Source: a virus. From it: 43,074 bases of DNA. Location: the IMG/VR virus record IMGVR_UViG_3300025896_000049, positions 1 through 43,074 of that record; one strand, 5' to 3'. How positions within the stretch are numbered: the first letter of the stretch is position 1; each line of letters begins with the position of its first letter. Of this stretch, positions 25,690 to 33,500 are shown in pieces. The position numbers and the translations under genes were made by a program. The notes below the pieces were generated by a model. It made no database searches, was not told where the DNA came from, and was given only the letters and a program-made list of their open reading frames with translations.

Positions 25690-25721
25690 CGGCCTGAATG
25701 CTTTCGCGAGTATTCGGGCCG
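25690..25721. promoter_or_regulatory. Hairpin 23 nt upstream of HNH 3
   Basis: Plus strand: CGGCC-T-GAAT pairs with ATTC-G-GGCCG around GCTTTCGCGAGT with one T-G wobble and is followed by TGTTTATTTTAAGG, resembling a terminator antisense to HNH 3. The arm and flank CATTCAGGCCGCTAAC (minus strand) is identical to that before HNH 1. Confidence 0.6.
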
Positions 25722-25770
25722 TGTTTATTTTAAGGCGGATCGAAAATAATGCAAATGAATAGTGATTTTG

Positions 25771-25783
25771 AGTCTCAATAAGG
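25771..25783 (+). repeat. 13-bp motif AGTCTCAATAAGG, copy 1
   Basis: Same 13-mer as at 38963-38975 and 39008-39020 (minus strand there). In both places it lies upstream of a -35 box and points in the direction of transcription, suggesting a binding site for an activator or repressor. Confidence 0.5.
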
Positions 25784-25786
25784 GCA

Positions 25787-25814
25787 TTGCAAACCGCAAA
25801 TTTGCGCTTACTAT
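25787..25814 (+). promoter_or_regulatory. Leaderless promoter of the portal-side operon, with palindrome
   Basis: TTGCAA (25787-25792), 16-nt spacer, TACTAT (25809-25814), 5 nt, ATG (25820). The spacer contains the perfect 12-bp palindrome CGCAAATTTGCG (25795-25806), a likely operator. Confidence 0.55.
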
Positions 25815-25819
25815 CAGGC

Positions 25820-26467
25820 ATGGCGTTCTTTGAACCTCCTAAAAGCAATCCAATTTCGTCCATTTCCCGCATCAGGGGCGAATCTCCCACCCCGAAAGAT
25901 CGGAGGGAACGCCGTGCCGTCGCGGAGGCGCACAAGACGGTGGGGGACATTGCACAGTTCCTAAGCGGGTATCGGCCCGCTACTTTTGTCGGGACGGACG
26001 GGCATACTTATGAAACGGAATCCAAGCGGGTGAAAGATGGCTCCGTTGGACGTGGGGCATGGTCAGTCTCCTTTACCGGCAACGGGATCAATATCGCAGT
26101 CCCTCTGTGCATGTTTGTCGTTACTTCCGGCTCAAGCCCTGAAATTACCATCAATGGCGTGGAAGTCGATCATGTGGACGCTACTAAGAACGTCATCAAT
26201 CTCTCCCCCGCCGGATTGTGGAATATCTTCCTTGAAGTAACGGTAAATGACGCTTCCCCGCAGGAAATGCACACCCAGTCGGTTCGGTTCGTTTGGTTTA
26301 CCGATAGCCTATCCGCCGTCAATTCCATTGGGAAGCGGTATATTCCTGTAATTTCCGTAAACACATCCACCCAAGAAAGCTCCGCCCCGTTCCTTAGCGG
26401 TGCCTTTCAGACATTCCGCCGTGGGGACCGTGAGCAGGCAAATAACATGGTGGTTGTTCCATTCTAG
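25820..26467 (+). CDS. Hypothetical structural-looking protein
   Basis: 215 aa from MAFFEPPKSNPISSISRIRG; a TTG start 33 nt upstream would put the promoter inside the gene. The N-terminal 50 residues are basic and helical (KDRRERRAVAEAHKTVGDIA). The rest is beta-rich (GAWSVSFTGNGINIAVPLCM, AGLWNIFLEVTVNDAS). First gene of the operon leading to the portal. Possibly a head-decoration or neck protein; no family recognised. Confidence 0.65.
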   Translation: MAFFEPPKSNPISSISRIRGESPTPKDRRERRAVAEAHKTVGDIAQFLSGYRPATFVGTDGHTYETESKRVKDGSVGRGAWSVSFTGNGINIAVPLCMFVVTSGSSPEITINGVEVDHVDATKNVINLSPAGLWNIFLEVTVNDASPQEMHTQSVRFVWFTDSLSAVNSIGKRYIPVISVNTSTQESSAPFLSGAFQTFRRGDREQANNMVVVPF

Positions 26468-26469
26468 CT

Positions 26470-27093
26470 ATGGCAACACTCCCTCTCATGTCCCTTCATA
26501 GTAGCGTATCGACTGCTATGGCCGCGTGGCATCCTCGTTACGAGCCTCAATTTTACTGGCGCAAGATTAGAATGGTCACAATGTCGCTATCAGGGACTCA
26601 GACGGAGACTGGACCGTTTAATTCAGAGGGTCTGCTATACAAGATAGTATCTACAACCAATGGTGCGCTTACCATGTCGGCTGATAATGGCGGGGCGCAT
26701 AAAGGGTATTCAACTGGCACATTTGGGATGACTCAATACGTCCTAGATGGGCCTCTCGGCAAACGCCCTTCCAATGCTGCTCCGGCCTACTTCTCCGCCA
26801 TCGGTCCTTGTAACGGAACCTACACAGAAGTTCATTCTTTCACCGGACCCAACGCTCCAGAAGGTTACTCCCACACAAGACTAGTTTTGAGTTTGGGTTT
26901 CTCTCTCTCCCGACAATCAAACGGACTTTGGATGGCTTCGTCCGATTTTGGTTCCGACGCAGGAACAGACCCTATTGCTTGGGATGATTTTGACCGTGGC
27001 GGTTCATGGTCCTTCCCATATTCTCGGGAGATTATAACGGGATCATATAAATTCACCGCATCAGGCTCATTTACAATCAACCTAACCGTCTAA
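26470..27093 (+). CDS. Hypothetical beta-rich protein upstream of portal
   Basis: 207 aa, rich in Ser, Thr, Gly and aromatics. Segments such as ATLPLMSLHSSVSTAMAAW and YKFTASGSFTINLTV suggest a beta-sandwich. It starts 2 nt after the upstream stop and ends 2 nt before the portal start, so it is in the same operon. Probably virion-associated; function unknown. Confidence 0.65.
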   Translation: MATLPLMSLHSSVSTAMAAWHPRYEPQFYWRKIRMVTMSLSGTQTETGPFNSEGLLYKIVSTTNGALTMSADNGGAHKGYSTGTFGMTQYVLDGPLGKRPSNAAPAYFSAIGPCNGTYTEVHSFTGPNAPEGYSHTRLVLSLGFSLSRQSNGLWMASSDFGSDAGTDPIAWDDFDRGGSWSFPYSREIITGSYKFTASGSFTINLTV

Positions 27094-27095
27094 AC

Positions 27096-29411
27096 ATGAA
27101 CGACAACTCCCCCATCACCAAATTCATCAACAACCTCAAGCCGCAAGTCGGCCAGCCAGTTGCCGCCAAAGATCATGAATCCAAGCCCCTTGCCACGCGG
27201 GAGTGCGTCGTATTCCCGTCCATCCTCTCAGACCAGATGAAGGATGACGAGGTAGCCATCATGGTCAACTACGCCATCAACAACCTGGATTCCGCCGAAA
27301 GAGCTATGGGGCGCACCGTAACCGGACAAGGGGAGAATGGCACGGCATGGTGGTCCATGGAAGATGCCCGCTTCCGTGACCTCAACGGTGACCTCAATCC
27401 CGCCCGCTCCTTCCTCGGGAAACGGGAGCTTTACGACCTCACCTACCACAACCGCGTGGAATGGCGGGCATTTGTCCTTGGGAACCTCTTTGCAGAGTCC
27501 AACCGCACTCTACCCATCGCCCGCCGTGGAACGCGCCAAATGGCAGCCAGGGCCATCAGGAACTACTTCTCAGTCGATCCTTGGGTAAAGGCCACCGGAA
27601 CGAATAAGCCAGACGGCCAGATTTCGATGGACGAAAGCATTGCCATCGCCGGGGAAAAGTTCTTTTTGTTCAAGGCGCAGGAAGCTGGCTTGAAAGAAGT
27701 GTTCCAACGCGCCGTAGAACGCGCTTTTGTCGTCGGTGAATGCGTGCTCAAGACGCGCAGCACCACGAAGTTCAATTACTACCGCACATCCATGTCGATT
27801 CTCGTCGATGAGAATGGCAAAGTGGTCCTCGGGGCGGATGGTGACTACATCGTGGAGGGAAAAGACAGCTTCTCCCGCCCTGAAATCCAACCGGAACAGG
27901 CTGAACCCACGGAAGGAGGCGCAGAAACGGGTGGTGATCCCGGTGAAGTGGCGGAAGTGGACCCCAATGCCCCGCTTTTCCTTGACCGTGACGGGAAAAC
28001 TCAGATTCCTCCCAATTCCATGTTCGAATGGCGGGAGAACCTGCTCCGCAAGCACACGACCTACTCCGGTCCACAAACGGAAATCGTCAATACCCGGGAT
28101 TTTATCTGTATGCCCACGGAAAAAGACGTTCACGACGCCCCATTCATCGCTCACCTGCTCACCATCTCGCCGTTTGACATTGTAAATACATTCGGACAAG
28201 AGATTCTCGACGATGCCAAGACGCCCGCAGAGCGCATTGCCACCACTACTCAGTTCATCAAGCTGCTCTCAGACATGGATTCTGACGGCACAAGTGCCAA
28301 GACTGGCAATGACCTCGCCCGTCCCGAGCTATCGGAGTCATCGGCCATGCTCAACTACTCAGACTTTGGCCCGTCCCGCTCTGAGATTGCCGAGTGCTAC
28401 ATGGAATACGACGCTGACGGTGACGGCACGCCAGAACAAATCTTCCTCGTCATCGACCGCCGCCGCCGGAAGCTCGTCTATTGCAACTACCTCCAGAATG
28501 TCACCGCTGACGGCGAACGTCCGTTCAACGTCCTTTCCGTGAACCGTGTCCACAACCGCTGGTTCGGCGTCGGAATGCTGGAACAAATGGAACACCTCCA
28601 ACAGTCCATCGACCTCTGGCTCAACCGCGCCTCGTTCTCGTCGTCATCCTCGGGCTGCACTCCATTCTTCAACCAAGATAACGTCTATGAGGGCGACCAG
28701 TTTGCCGGGACTAACATGCACCTGCCGTTCAATACCGGACAGGTATTCCACCTGAAACCTGGTAAGAAAGCGGAGGAAACGCTGACCTACATCACGGTGC
28801 CGGAAGTGAAGATGAAGGAATTTCTTCAATTCATGGATCTCAATATGCAGATGGCCGCGAACGAAGCTGCCATTCTTGGGACTAACGACATGCAGGCCGC
28901 AGGGCTTGATTCTAGCCAGCTCGCCACGGGTATCCGAGACAATACCGCCAAGGGGGATGAACTCTTTGGCCTGGTCACCGCTCACCTCGACGGGGACATT
29001 GAACGCACGGTCCAACGCTGGGCGGGCATTCTGTTCACGCACATGAACGATGAAGAGGAGTTCTCCTACGGTGAAGGCGACACGCGGCTTCTGGACGTGA
29101 TTAAGAAAACGGACATTCGTCGGATTAAATATCACTTTGCGCTCACTCTAACCGGCGGGAAAAACGAGCAGATTGTGCAAGCGATGCAAGTTGCGCTGCC
29201 CCAGACACTAGGATGGAGCCAGCAATCCAGCGCTATGATGGCGGCAAGCCTTCCGCTCATTGACGCGCAACTCCGCGCCCTACAAATCCCTAATTCCAAG
29301 GCCGTGCTCGCTGAAATGGTCATCGCAAAGCAGAAGGATGAGCAAATGATGCAGGCTCAAGCTCAAGCCGAAGCGCAGGCCTCTGCCGCCCCCGCGCAGT
29401 CCACTTTGTAA
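27096..29411 (+). CDS. Portal protein
   Basis: 771 aa, in the size range of P22-type podoviral portals. It forms the dodecameric ring through which terminase pumps DNA. Seen in the sequence: an N-terminal helical wing (DDEVAIMVNYAINNLDSAER), a central beta-rich segment (ILVDENGKVVLGADGDYIVE), the clip and stem (EQMEHLQQSIDLWLNRASFS; a Ser-rich SFSSSSSGC stretch) and a long Ala/Gln C-terminal helix (MMQAQAQAEAQASAAPAQ) like a barrel. An acidic Pro/Glu/Gly-rich insert follows residue 265. The gene is on the opposite strand from capsid and scaffold. Confidence 0.85.
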   Translation: MNDNSPITKFINNLKPQVGQPVAAKDHESKPLATRECVVFPSILSDQMKDDEVAIMVNYAINNLDSAERAMGRTVTGQGENGTAWWSMEDARFRDLNGDLNPARSFLGKRELYDLTYHNRVEWRAFVLGNLFAESNRTLPIARRGTRQMAARAIRNYFSVDPWVKATGTNKPDGQISMDESIAIAGEKFFLFKAQEAGLKEVFQRAVERAFVVGECVLKTRSTTKFNYYRTSMSILVDENGKVVLGADGDYIVEGKDSFSRPEIQPEQAEPTEGGAETGGDPGEVAEVDPNAPLFLDRDGKTQIPPNSMFEWRENLLRKHTTYSGPQTEIVNTRDFICMPTEKDVHDAPFIAHLLTISPFDIVNTFGQEILDDAKTPAERIATTTQFIKLLSDMDSDGTSAKTGNDLARPELSESSAMLNYSDFGPSRSEIAECYMEYDADGDGTPEQIFLVIDRRRRKLVYCNYLQNVTADGERPFNVLSVNRVHNRWFGVGMLEQMEHLQQSIDLWLNRASFSSSSSGCTPFFNQDNVYEGDQFAGTNMHLPFNTGQVFHLKPGKKAEETLTYITVPEVKMKEFLQFMDLNMQMAANEAAILGTNDMQAAGLDSSQLATGIRDNTAKGDELFGLVTAHLDGDIERTVQRWAGILFTHMNDEEEFSYGEGDTRLLDVIKKTDIRRIKYHFALTLTGGKNEQIVQAMQVALPQTLGWSQQSSAMMAASLPLIDAQLRALQIPNSKAVLAEMVIAKQKDEQMMQAQAQAEAQASAAPAQSTL

Positions 29412-29419
29412 CTCCATAC

Positions 29420-29447
29420 TTGACAAAGTTTCTGCGGGTGGTAGAGT
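29420..29447 (+). promoter_or_regulatory. Leaderless promoter of the 29453-35215 operon
   Basis: Consensus TTGACA (29420-29425), 16-nt spacer, TAGAGT (29442-29447), 5 nt, ATG (29453), 8 nt after the portal stop. It could express the small-gene and sugar cassette independently of the portal. Confidence 0.6.
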
Positions 29448-29452
29448 CCCGC

Positions 29453-29695
29453 ATGAACCAAGAAAAACCAAGCAAGACTCCAGAGAAGAAAAAGAGCGCC
29501 GTAAAGGTGTTTTTCGGAAAGATTGTGGGCGCATGGACAGGAATTATGATTTTCGTCTTCTACGCCCTGCTGTTCATCCCTGCGTTCAAGCCGCACAGTG
29601 AATTAGCTTGCATGATCGCCATCCATGTCCTCGTTTTCCTCACCCTGATTGCAGGTATGCTTACCTGTGACGAAGACGGAAACTTTCCCTCCTGA
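29453..29695 (+). CDS. Small two-span membrane protein
   Basis: 80 aa from MNQEKPSKTPEKKKSA, a basic N-terminus, then two hydrophobic helices (GIMIFVFYALLFIPAF and CMIAIHVLVFLTLIAGML) and an acidic tail. A TTG 33 nt upstream is in frame but overlaps the promoter's -35. Two spans with a basic N-terminus could be a superinfection or envelope protein; not recognised. Confidence 0.65.
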   Translation: MNQEKPSKTPEKKKSAVKVFFGKIVGAWTGIMIFVFYALLFIPAFKPHSELACMIAIHVLVFLTLIAGMLTCDEDGNFPS

Positions 29696-29709
29696 ACCAA
29701 CCACAAACC

Positions 29710-29970
29710 ATGAACCCACCCGAACAAAACCCAACAGCCACCCAAGTAGGCGGCGACCATTACAAGACCCTAGCCATTCAGCCCGTGGAATACTGCCACC
29801 GTAACGGCCTTGGCTACTGTGAATCTAGCGCAATCAAATACCTCACCCGTCACGAAAGGAAAGGTGGACGGCAGGACTTGGAGAAGGCCATCCACTTCAT
29901 CCAACTGCTGATCCAGATGGAGTATCCAGAATTGTCAGAAGTTATCAATCCTAAAACGAGCGCGGAATGA
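29710..29970 (+). CDS. DUF3310 family protein
   Basis: 86 aa. QVGGDHYKTLAIQPVEYCHR followed by AIKYLTRHERKGGRQDLEKA is the DUF3310 signature (VGGdHY...IqP...Yl.Rh.rKgg..DL.KA), a common small phage protein family sometimes called nucleotide kinase-like. Exact role is unknown. Leader CCAACCACAAACC precedes the ATG. Confidence 0.85.
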   Translation: MNPPEQNPTATQVGGDHYKTLAIQPVEYCHRNGLGYCESSAIKYLTRHERKGGRQDLEKAIHFIQLLIQMEYPELSEVINPKTSAE

Positions 29971-30161
29971 ACCCAACCCTAACATCTTCTCTAGTTGGAT
30001 TCTGTATTGGAGTGGCTTGCGGTATTATAGTTCCACAGCAACCGCAATCAATCATCCTAGCTATCGCTCTGTTTACTTTATGGTATTTGACATTTTTTAA
30101 CAACCTACACGCAGTTCAAGAGACTAAAAATGAACCTCAAAAAACCGCAGAAGCCCCATGA
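29967..30161 (+). CDS. Small membrane protein
   Basis: 64 aa. Two hydrophobic stretches (LVGFCIGVACGIIVP and IILAIALFTLWYLTFF) and a polar Glu/Lys/Pro tail. Its start overlaps the upstream stop as ATGA and its stop overlaps the FkbM start as ATGA, so it is translationally linked to the sugar cassette. It might anchor the cassette enzymes or act separately; unknown. Confidence 0.65.
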   Translation: MNPTLTSSLVGFCIGVACGIIVPQQPQSIILAIALFTLWYLTFFNNLHAVQETKNEPQKTAEAP

Positions 30162-30835
30162 ACCTGAAACTAATCGACGGCACAACGCACCAACTCCCGC
30201 TTGATTCTCACGAACTTCAAGTCCACTTCGCAGTCCCCAATAACTGCACGCGGGAAATCCTCCACCAGTTCAACAATCTGGACTACTACCATAAGTTCAT
30301 TTCAGAGAGCGACAAGGTAGTGCTCGACTTCGGTTCCAACATTGGCCTGTTCGCCATTCACGTCTCACCGTGGGCGGACTTAGTTGTTGGCTATGAACCG
30401 ACGCCAGCGCACTACGCTCTGAACCTGCAACTCACCCGCGAGTTCCCGAACATCAAGGTCATCAACGCCGCAGTAGGGCCGCACACGGGAACGATTGACT
30501 TCTTCATGGAGCCGCAGAACACGACTATGAACTCAATGGTGCCTAGAAGCGGAGAAAAAACCACCGTGCCGTCATTCTCAATCCCTGACATTCTGGAGGG
30601 ATACGAATCCGTGGACTTCATCAAGATGGACATCGAAGGCTCGGAAGTTTGGGCACTCACCGAGGAAGCCATTGCTGCCATTGCCAAGAAAGTGAAGAAG
30701 CTACTGATCGAGTTCCACCACACGCAATTTGCCACGGAAATGCAGCACCGGGAGCAGTTCAAACGCAAGTTTGAAGCCGCTGGGATGAAGTGCGAGGAAT
30801 TTAACCATGATGGGCTTTTCGTATGCCAATCCTAA
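30158..30835 (+). CDS. FkbM-family SAM-dependent methyltransferase
   Basis: 225 aa. SAM-binding motif I VVLDFGSNIGLFA (54-66), acidic residue in GYEPTP (78-83) and the FkbM hallmark DFIKMDIEGSE (153-163). FkbM enzymes usually O-methylate sugars or polyketides; in surface-glycan clusters they methylate sugar residues. ATGA-linked to the upstream gene and overlapping the next. First enzyme of the cassette. No membrane segment, so probably cytoplasmic. Confidence 0.9.
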   Translation: MNLKLIDGTTHQLPLDSHELQVHFAVPNNCTREILHQFNNLDYYHKFISESDKVVLDFGSNIGLFAIHVSPWADLVVGYEPTPAHYALNLQLTREFPNIKVINAAVGPHTGTIDFFMEPQNTTMNSMVPRSGEKTTVPSFSIPDILEGYESVDFIKMDIEGSEVWALTEEAIAAIAKKVKKLLIEFHHTQFATEMQHREQFKRKFEAAGMKCEEFNHDGLFVCQS

Positions 30836-31135
30836 CTGCCATGACAACCAAATCCGATTTGTTGCCCGTAACGACTTGTTCGTCATCATTGTGTCCTACC
30901 TGCGGGCAACTTTTGCCAAAGGAAAAGAAATACAAGCGCATCAAAAAGGGAACAATAGTGAAACATCTTCGCCGAGGGTGGATCGGGAAAGTTTTCTCAT
31001 ACGCACAATGTGAAGCGGGAACGTGCGGGGTAGATTTTGGAGAAAACGGGAAATGGTGTGAGTCATTCAAATTACTGGAAATTATTGAGAAAAATATTAG
31101 GAATACCCGCGCAAACCAGATTCCATGCCAATCCT
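30823..31135 (+). repeat. Direct repeat ATGCCAATCCT flanking the small CxxC gene
   Basis: ATGCCAATCCT occurs at 30823-30833 and at 31125-31135, both as the start codon of an MPILT N-terminus and at the end of the preceding gene. This suggests the intervening gene arrived by duplication or recombination at the glycosyltransferase start. Confidence 0.6.
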
Positions 31136-31137
31136 GA
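30823..31137 (+). CDS. Small CxxC protein inserted in the sugar cassette
   Basis: 104 aa starting MPILT, as the following glycosyltransferase does. It carries LCPTCGQLLPK (CxxC) and two more Cys later (CEAGTCGVDF), so it may bind zinc, and is strongly basic around KEKKYKRIKKGTIV. Its start overlaps the FkbM end by 13 nt, and its own end overlaps the glycosyltransferase start by 13 nt at a direct repeat, suggesting an insertion. Function unknown. Confidence 0.6.
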   Translation: MPILTAMTTKSDLLPVTTCSSSLCPTCGQLLPKEKKYKRIKKGTIVKHLRRGWIGKVFSYAQCEAGTCGVDFGENGKWCESFKLLEIIEKNIRNTRANQIPCQS

Positions 31138-31745
31138 CCACCTCCTACTTCGAGAACTACCAGCCGCTTGCCGACTTGGTGCTCCCGAATCTCCAAGCCT
31201 ACTGTGACCGCCACGGCTACGGCTTGCGCACGCAGATTTCAGACGACACCCGTTGCTACGGGTTCCAGAAGATCGAGCAAATGCGCGATGCCCTGCCTGA
31301 CACTGACATGGTGCTCTGCTGCGATATTGACGTTCTGATTACCAACTTCAACTACAAGATCGAGGACTTTACCGATCCTGACCACGATGCCTATTTTGTC
31401 ATCGACCGCTACGGTCTCAACTCTGGCGTCTCCATCTGGTGCAACCGGCCAACGGCTTACGAATACATCGACGCCGTAATGGCCACGGAGAAGCTGGGGT
31501 GCCCGCACGAACAAGCCGCCATCACTGGCCTAGTCCGCGAATGGAAACGCTCCAAGTTCCTTCCCCATCCCAGCATCAATTCCTACCTCTACCGGGAATA
31601 CGGCGAGAACCGCCCGCAGTCTGAGGGTCAATGGTTTAAAGGGGATTTCCTGCTGCACCTTCCAGGAATGCCGCTGAAAAGGCGTCTTGAGATTGTGACT
31701 CGGAAACTTGCGCATGACATTATCACGGAGGATCAACTGAAATGA
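31125..31745 (+). CDS. Glycosyltransferase (GT34/galactosyl transferase-like)
   Basis: 206 aa. A GT-A type fold is suggested by MVLCCDIDVLIT with the DxD motif (D67-x-D69) that binds metal and nucleotide sugar, NSGVSIWCN (acceptor/donor loop) and LLHLPGMP near the end, as in GMA12/MNN10-type transferases. Complete for a short member. There is no membrane anchor, so it acts in the cytoplasm or on phage or host glycans being made there. ATGA-linked to the epimerase gene. Confidence 0.85.
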   Translation: MPILTTSYFENYQPLADLVLPNLQAYCDRHGYGLRTQISDDTRCYGFQKIEQMRDALPDTDMVLCCDIDVLITNFNYKIEDFTDPDHDAYFVIDRYGLNSGVSIWCNRPTAYEYIDAVMATEKLGCPHEQAAITGLVREWKRSKFLPHPSINSYLYREYGENRPQSEGQWFKGDFLLHLPGMPLKRRLEIVTRKLAHDIITEDQLK

Positions 31746-32590
31746 ACAAGGAGCACTACATCAAAAACATCCTCACCCGCTGCGCCACCGTCCTTTCCAA
31801 GATGAAGGGCAAGCGGGTATTCGTCGCTGGTGGCACGGGCTTCTACGGATCGTGGCTTGTTGCTGTCTTTGAGGCGGCGGGCATCGAAGTCCAGTGGGGA
31901 GCGCGAAGCAACGGGTGGGATATTCTTGACCCGTCCACTTACACTGAGTTCCAGAGGAATGCTGATTTTGTTATCAACGCGGCGGGGAAGTCGGACTTGG
32001 CGTGGGGCCAGTGCGCGGTAATGTCGTTTGGGCCAATGCGCCTATTTGACGCTATGGAATATGGCTTTGGGACAATGCTACAAATTAGCAGCGGTGCGGC
32101 ATCTAATGGAAAAACCCTCTACGCCGCCGCTAAGAGAGTTGCTGAAATCGCCCTGACCGGAAGGGCCAAAATCATCCGCCCTTTCGCCACCGTAGGGCCG
32201 GGAATGGGCCTAGACCGCTCGTTCGCTATCTCCACGTTCATCCGACAAGCTAGGGAAGGAAAGCCGCTCACCGTCGCCCCCTGCATTGTCCGCTCGTTCT
32301 GCCACATCGAGGACATGATCGTGCAAATACTCCACGTCCTAGTCGCTGGTGACTTCCAACCATACGATGTAGGTTCAGACGACGCGATTACGATGGATGA
32401 AGCGGCACGGGTCATTTCGCCTAATGTCGTCGTCTCGGATCAAGACTTCCCAAGCAATGCCGGTATCAGCCACTACGTTCCTAACCTGACGCGGTTGCTA
32501 GGGTTGTTCAAATCGCAATACGATATGTTTTCTATCTCCAGCCGCGAAGCCATCAAGGACACCGTCAAATATTACAAGGAGAACCCATGA
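31742..32590 (+). CDS. NAD-dependent sugar epimerase/dehydratase (extended SDR)
   Basis: 282 aa. The Rossmann motif GGTGFYG (30-36) and catalytic Y127-x-x-x-K131 (YAAAK) with S117 mark an extended SDR of the sugar-nucleotide type (as in GDP- or dTDP-sugar epimerases/dehydratases). A second-half substrate domain follows (FCHIEDMIVQIL). The substrate cannot be read from sequence. It starts ATGA after the glycosyltransferase and leads ATGA into the transketolase gene, suggesting it feeds the same pathway. Confidence 0.88.
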   Translation: MNKEHYIKNILTRCATVLSKMKGKRVFVAGGTGFYGSWLVAVFEAAGIEVQWGARSNGWDILDPSTYTEFQRNADFVINAAGKSDLAWGQCAVMSFGPMRLFDAMEYGFGTMLQISSGAASNGKTLYAAAKRVAEIALTGRAKIIRPFATVGPGMGLDRSFAISTFIRQAREGKPLTVAPCIVRSFCHIEDMIVQILHVLVAGDFQPYDVGSDDAITMDEAARVISPNVVVSDQDFPSNAGISHYVPNLTRLLGLFKSQYDMFSISSREAIKDTVKYYKENP

Positions 32591-33201
32591 AGCAACTACA
32601 AAAGCGAATCCTCGAACTCGCCTACAAAAACAAGCTCTCCCACATCGGTAGTGCGCTTTCGTGCCTGCCGATTCTGGATGAGATTTACCGGATTCGGAAG
32701 CCTGCCGATCCTGTGATTCTCTCATGCGGACATTCTGGCCTCGCGCTCTACTGCGCGCTTGAAAAGTATTGCGGCCAAGACGCGCAGGAACTAATCGACT
32801 TCTGCGGGGTCCACCCGAAGCGTTCGGCAGAGAAAGGCTTGTGGCTGTCAACGGGGAGCCTCGGCCAAGGCATCACCGTCGCCGTAGGCATGGCGCTGGC
32901 AAGTCCTGAAAAGACCGTTTACTGCGTCATCAGCGACGGGGAATGCGCGGAAGGCTCGGTTTACGAGGCTTTGCTGTTCATTTCGCGCAACAAAGTCCCG
33001 AATCTCAAGGTTTACCTGAACTACAATGGCTTTTCAGCCCTTGGAAGCGTCCATTTTATCCCTGGAGTCATCTCGCAAAGGGTGGACATACGCCATTTCT
33101 ACATCGACCTTGAGAAAATCCCATTCCTAACCGGCCTAGACGCCCACTACTACACCATGACCGACGCCGACTGGGATTGGGTCCAACAAAACATGCCATG
33201 A
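32587..33201 (+). CDS. Transketolase N-terminal (ThDP pyrophosphate) subunit
   Basis: 204 aa. Recognisable transketolase motifs: LSHIGSALS (17-25), ILSCGHSGLALY (44-55), STGSLGQGITVAVGMALA (88-105), the ThDP/Mg motif SDGECAEGS (116-124) and NYNGF (145-149). This is the pyrophosphate-binding half of a split transketolase but shorter than typical split A subunits (about 270 aa). It transfers two-carbon ketol units. The matching pyrimidine half is at 33497-33973, with one unknown gene between. Confidence 0.9.
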   Translation: MKQLQKRILELAYKNKLSHIGSALSCLPILDEIYRIRKPADPVILSCGHSGLALYCALEKYCGQDAQELIDFCGVHPKRSAEKGLWLSTGSLGQGITVAVGMALASPEKTVYCVISDGECAEGSVYEALLFISRNKVPNLKVYLNYNGFSALGSVHFIPGVISQRVDIRHFYIDLEKIPFLTGLDAHYYTMTDADWDWVQQNMP

Positions 33202-33500
33202 ACATTACTCCACAAGCACTCGAATCCCTATTCCCAAAGCACGCCGCCGGAATGGCGCTCACTCACAACGATCATAAGTTGGCCTACCAGACCGCGCATG
33301 AAAGCATTTGTGAAAATGAAGGGCGCGAGTGCCCTCCTGATTGGGAGAACCCAGAAATGAGGCAGAAAGCTATCGACACTGACGAAATCTGGGAACTTCA
33401 CTGGTATCCAGATACTCCAGTAGGATTCTTCCGAATCTGCGCACCTACGCTTGGCGATTTACTACGCTATGCGGCCACAATCAGCGAACCAACCCAATGA
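33198..33500 (+). CDS. Unknown protein between the two transketolase halves
   Basis: 100 aa from MNITPQALESLFPKHAAGMA (ATG overlapping the upstream TGA as ATGA). Acidic, with two Cys (ICENEGRECPPDW) and a WELHWYPDTPVGFF core; no known domain. It is linked by ATGA overlaps to both transketolase genes, so it may be a third subunit or an assembly factor, or simply a recent insertion. Confidence 0.6.
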   Translation: MNITPQALESLFPKHAAGMALTHNDHKLAYQTAHESICENEGRECPPDWENPEMRQKAIDTDEIWELHWYPDTPVGFFRICAPTLGDLLRYAATISEPTQ

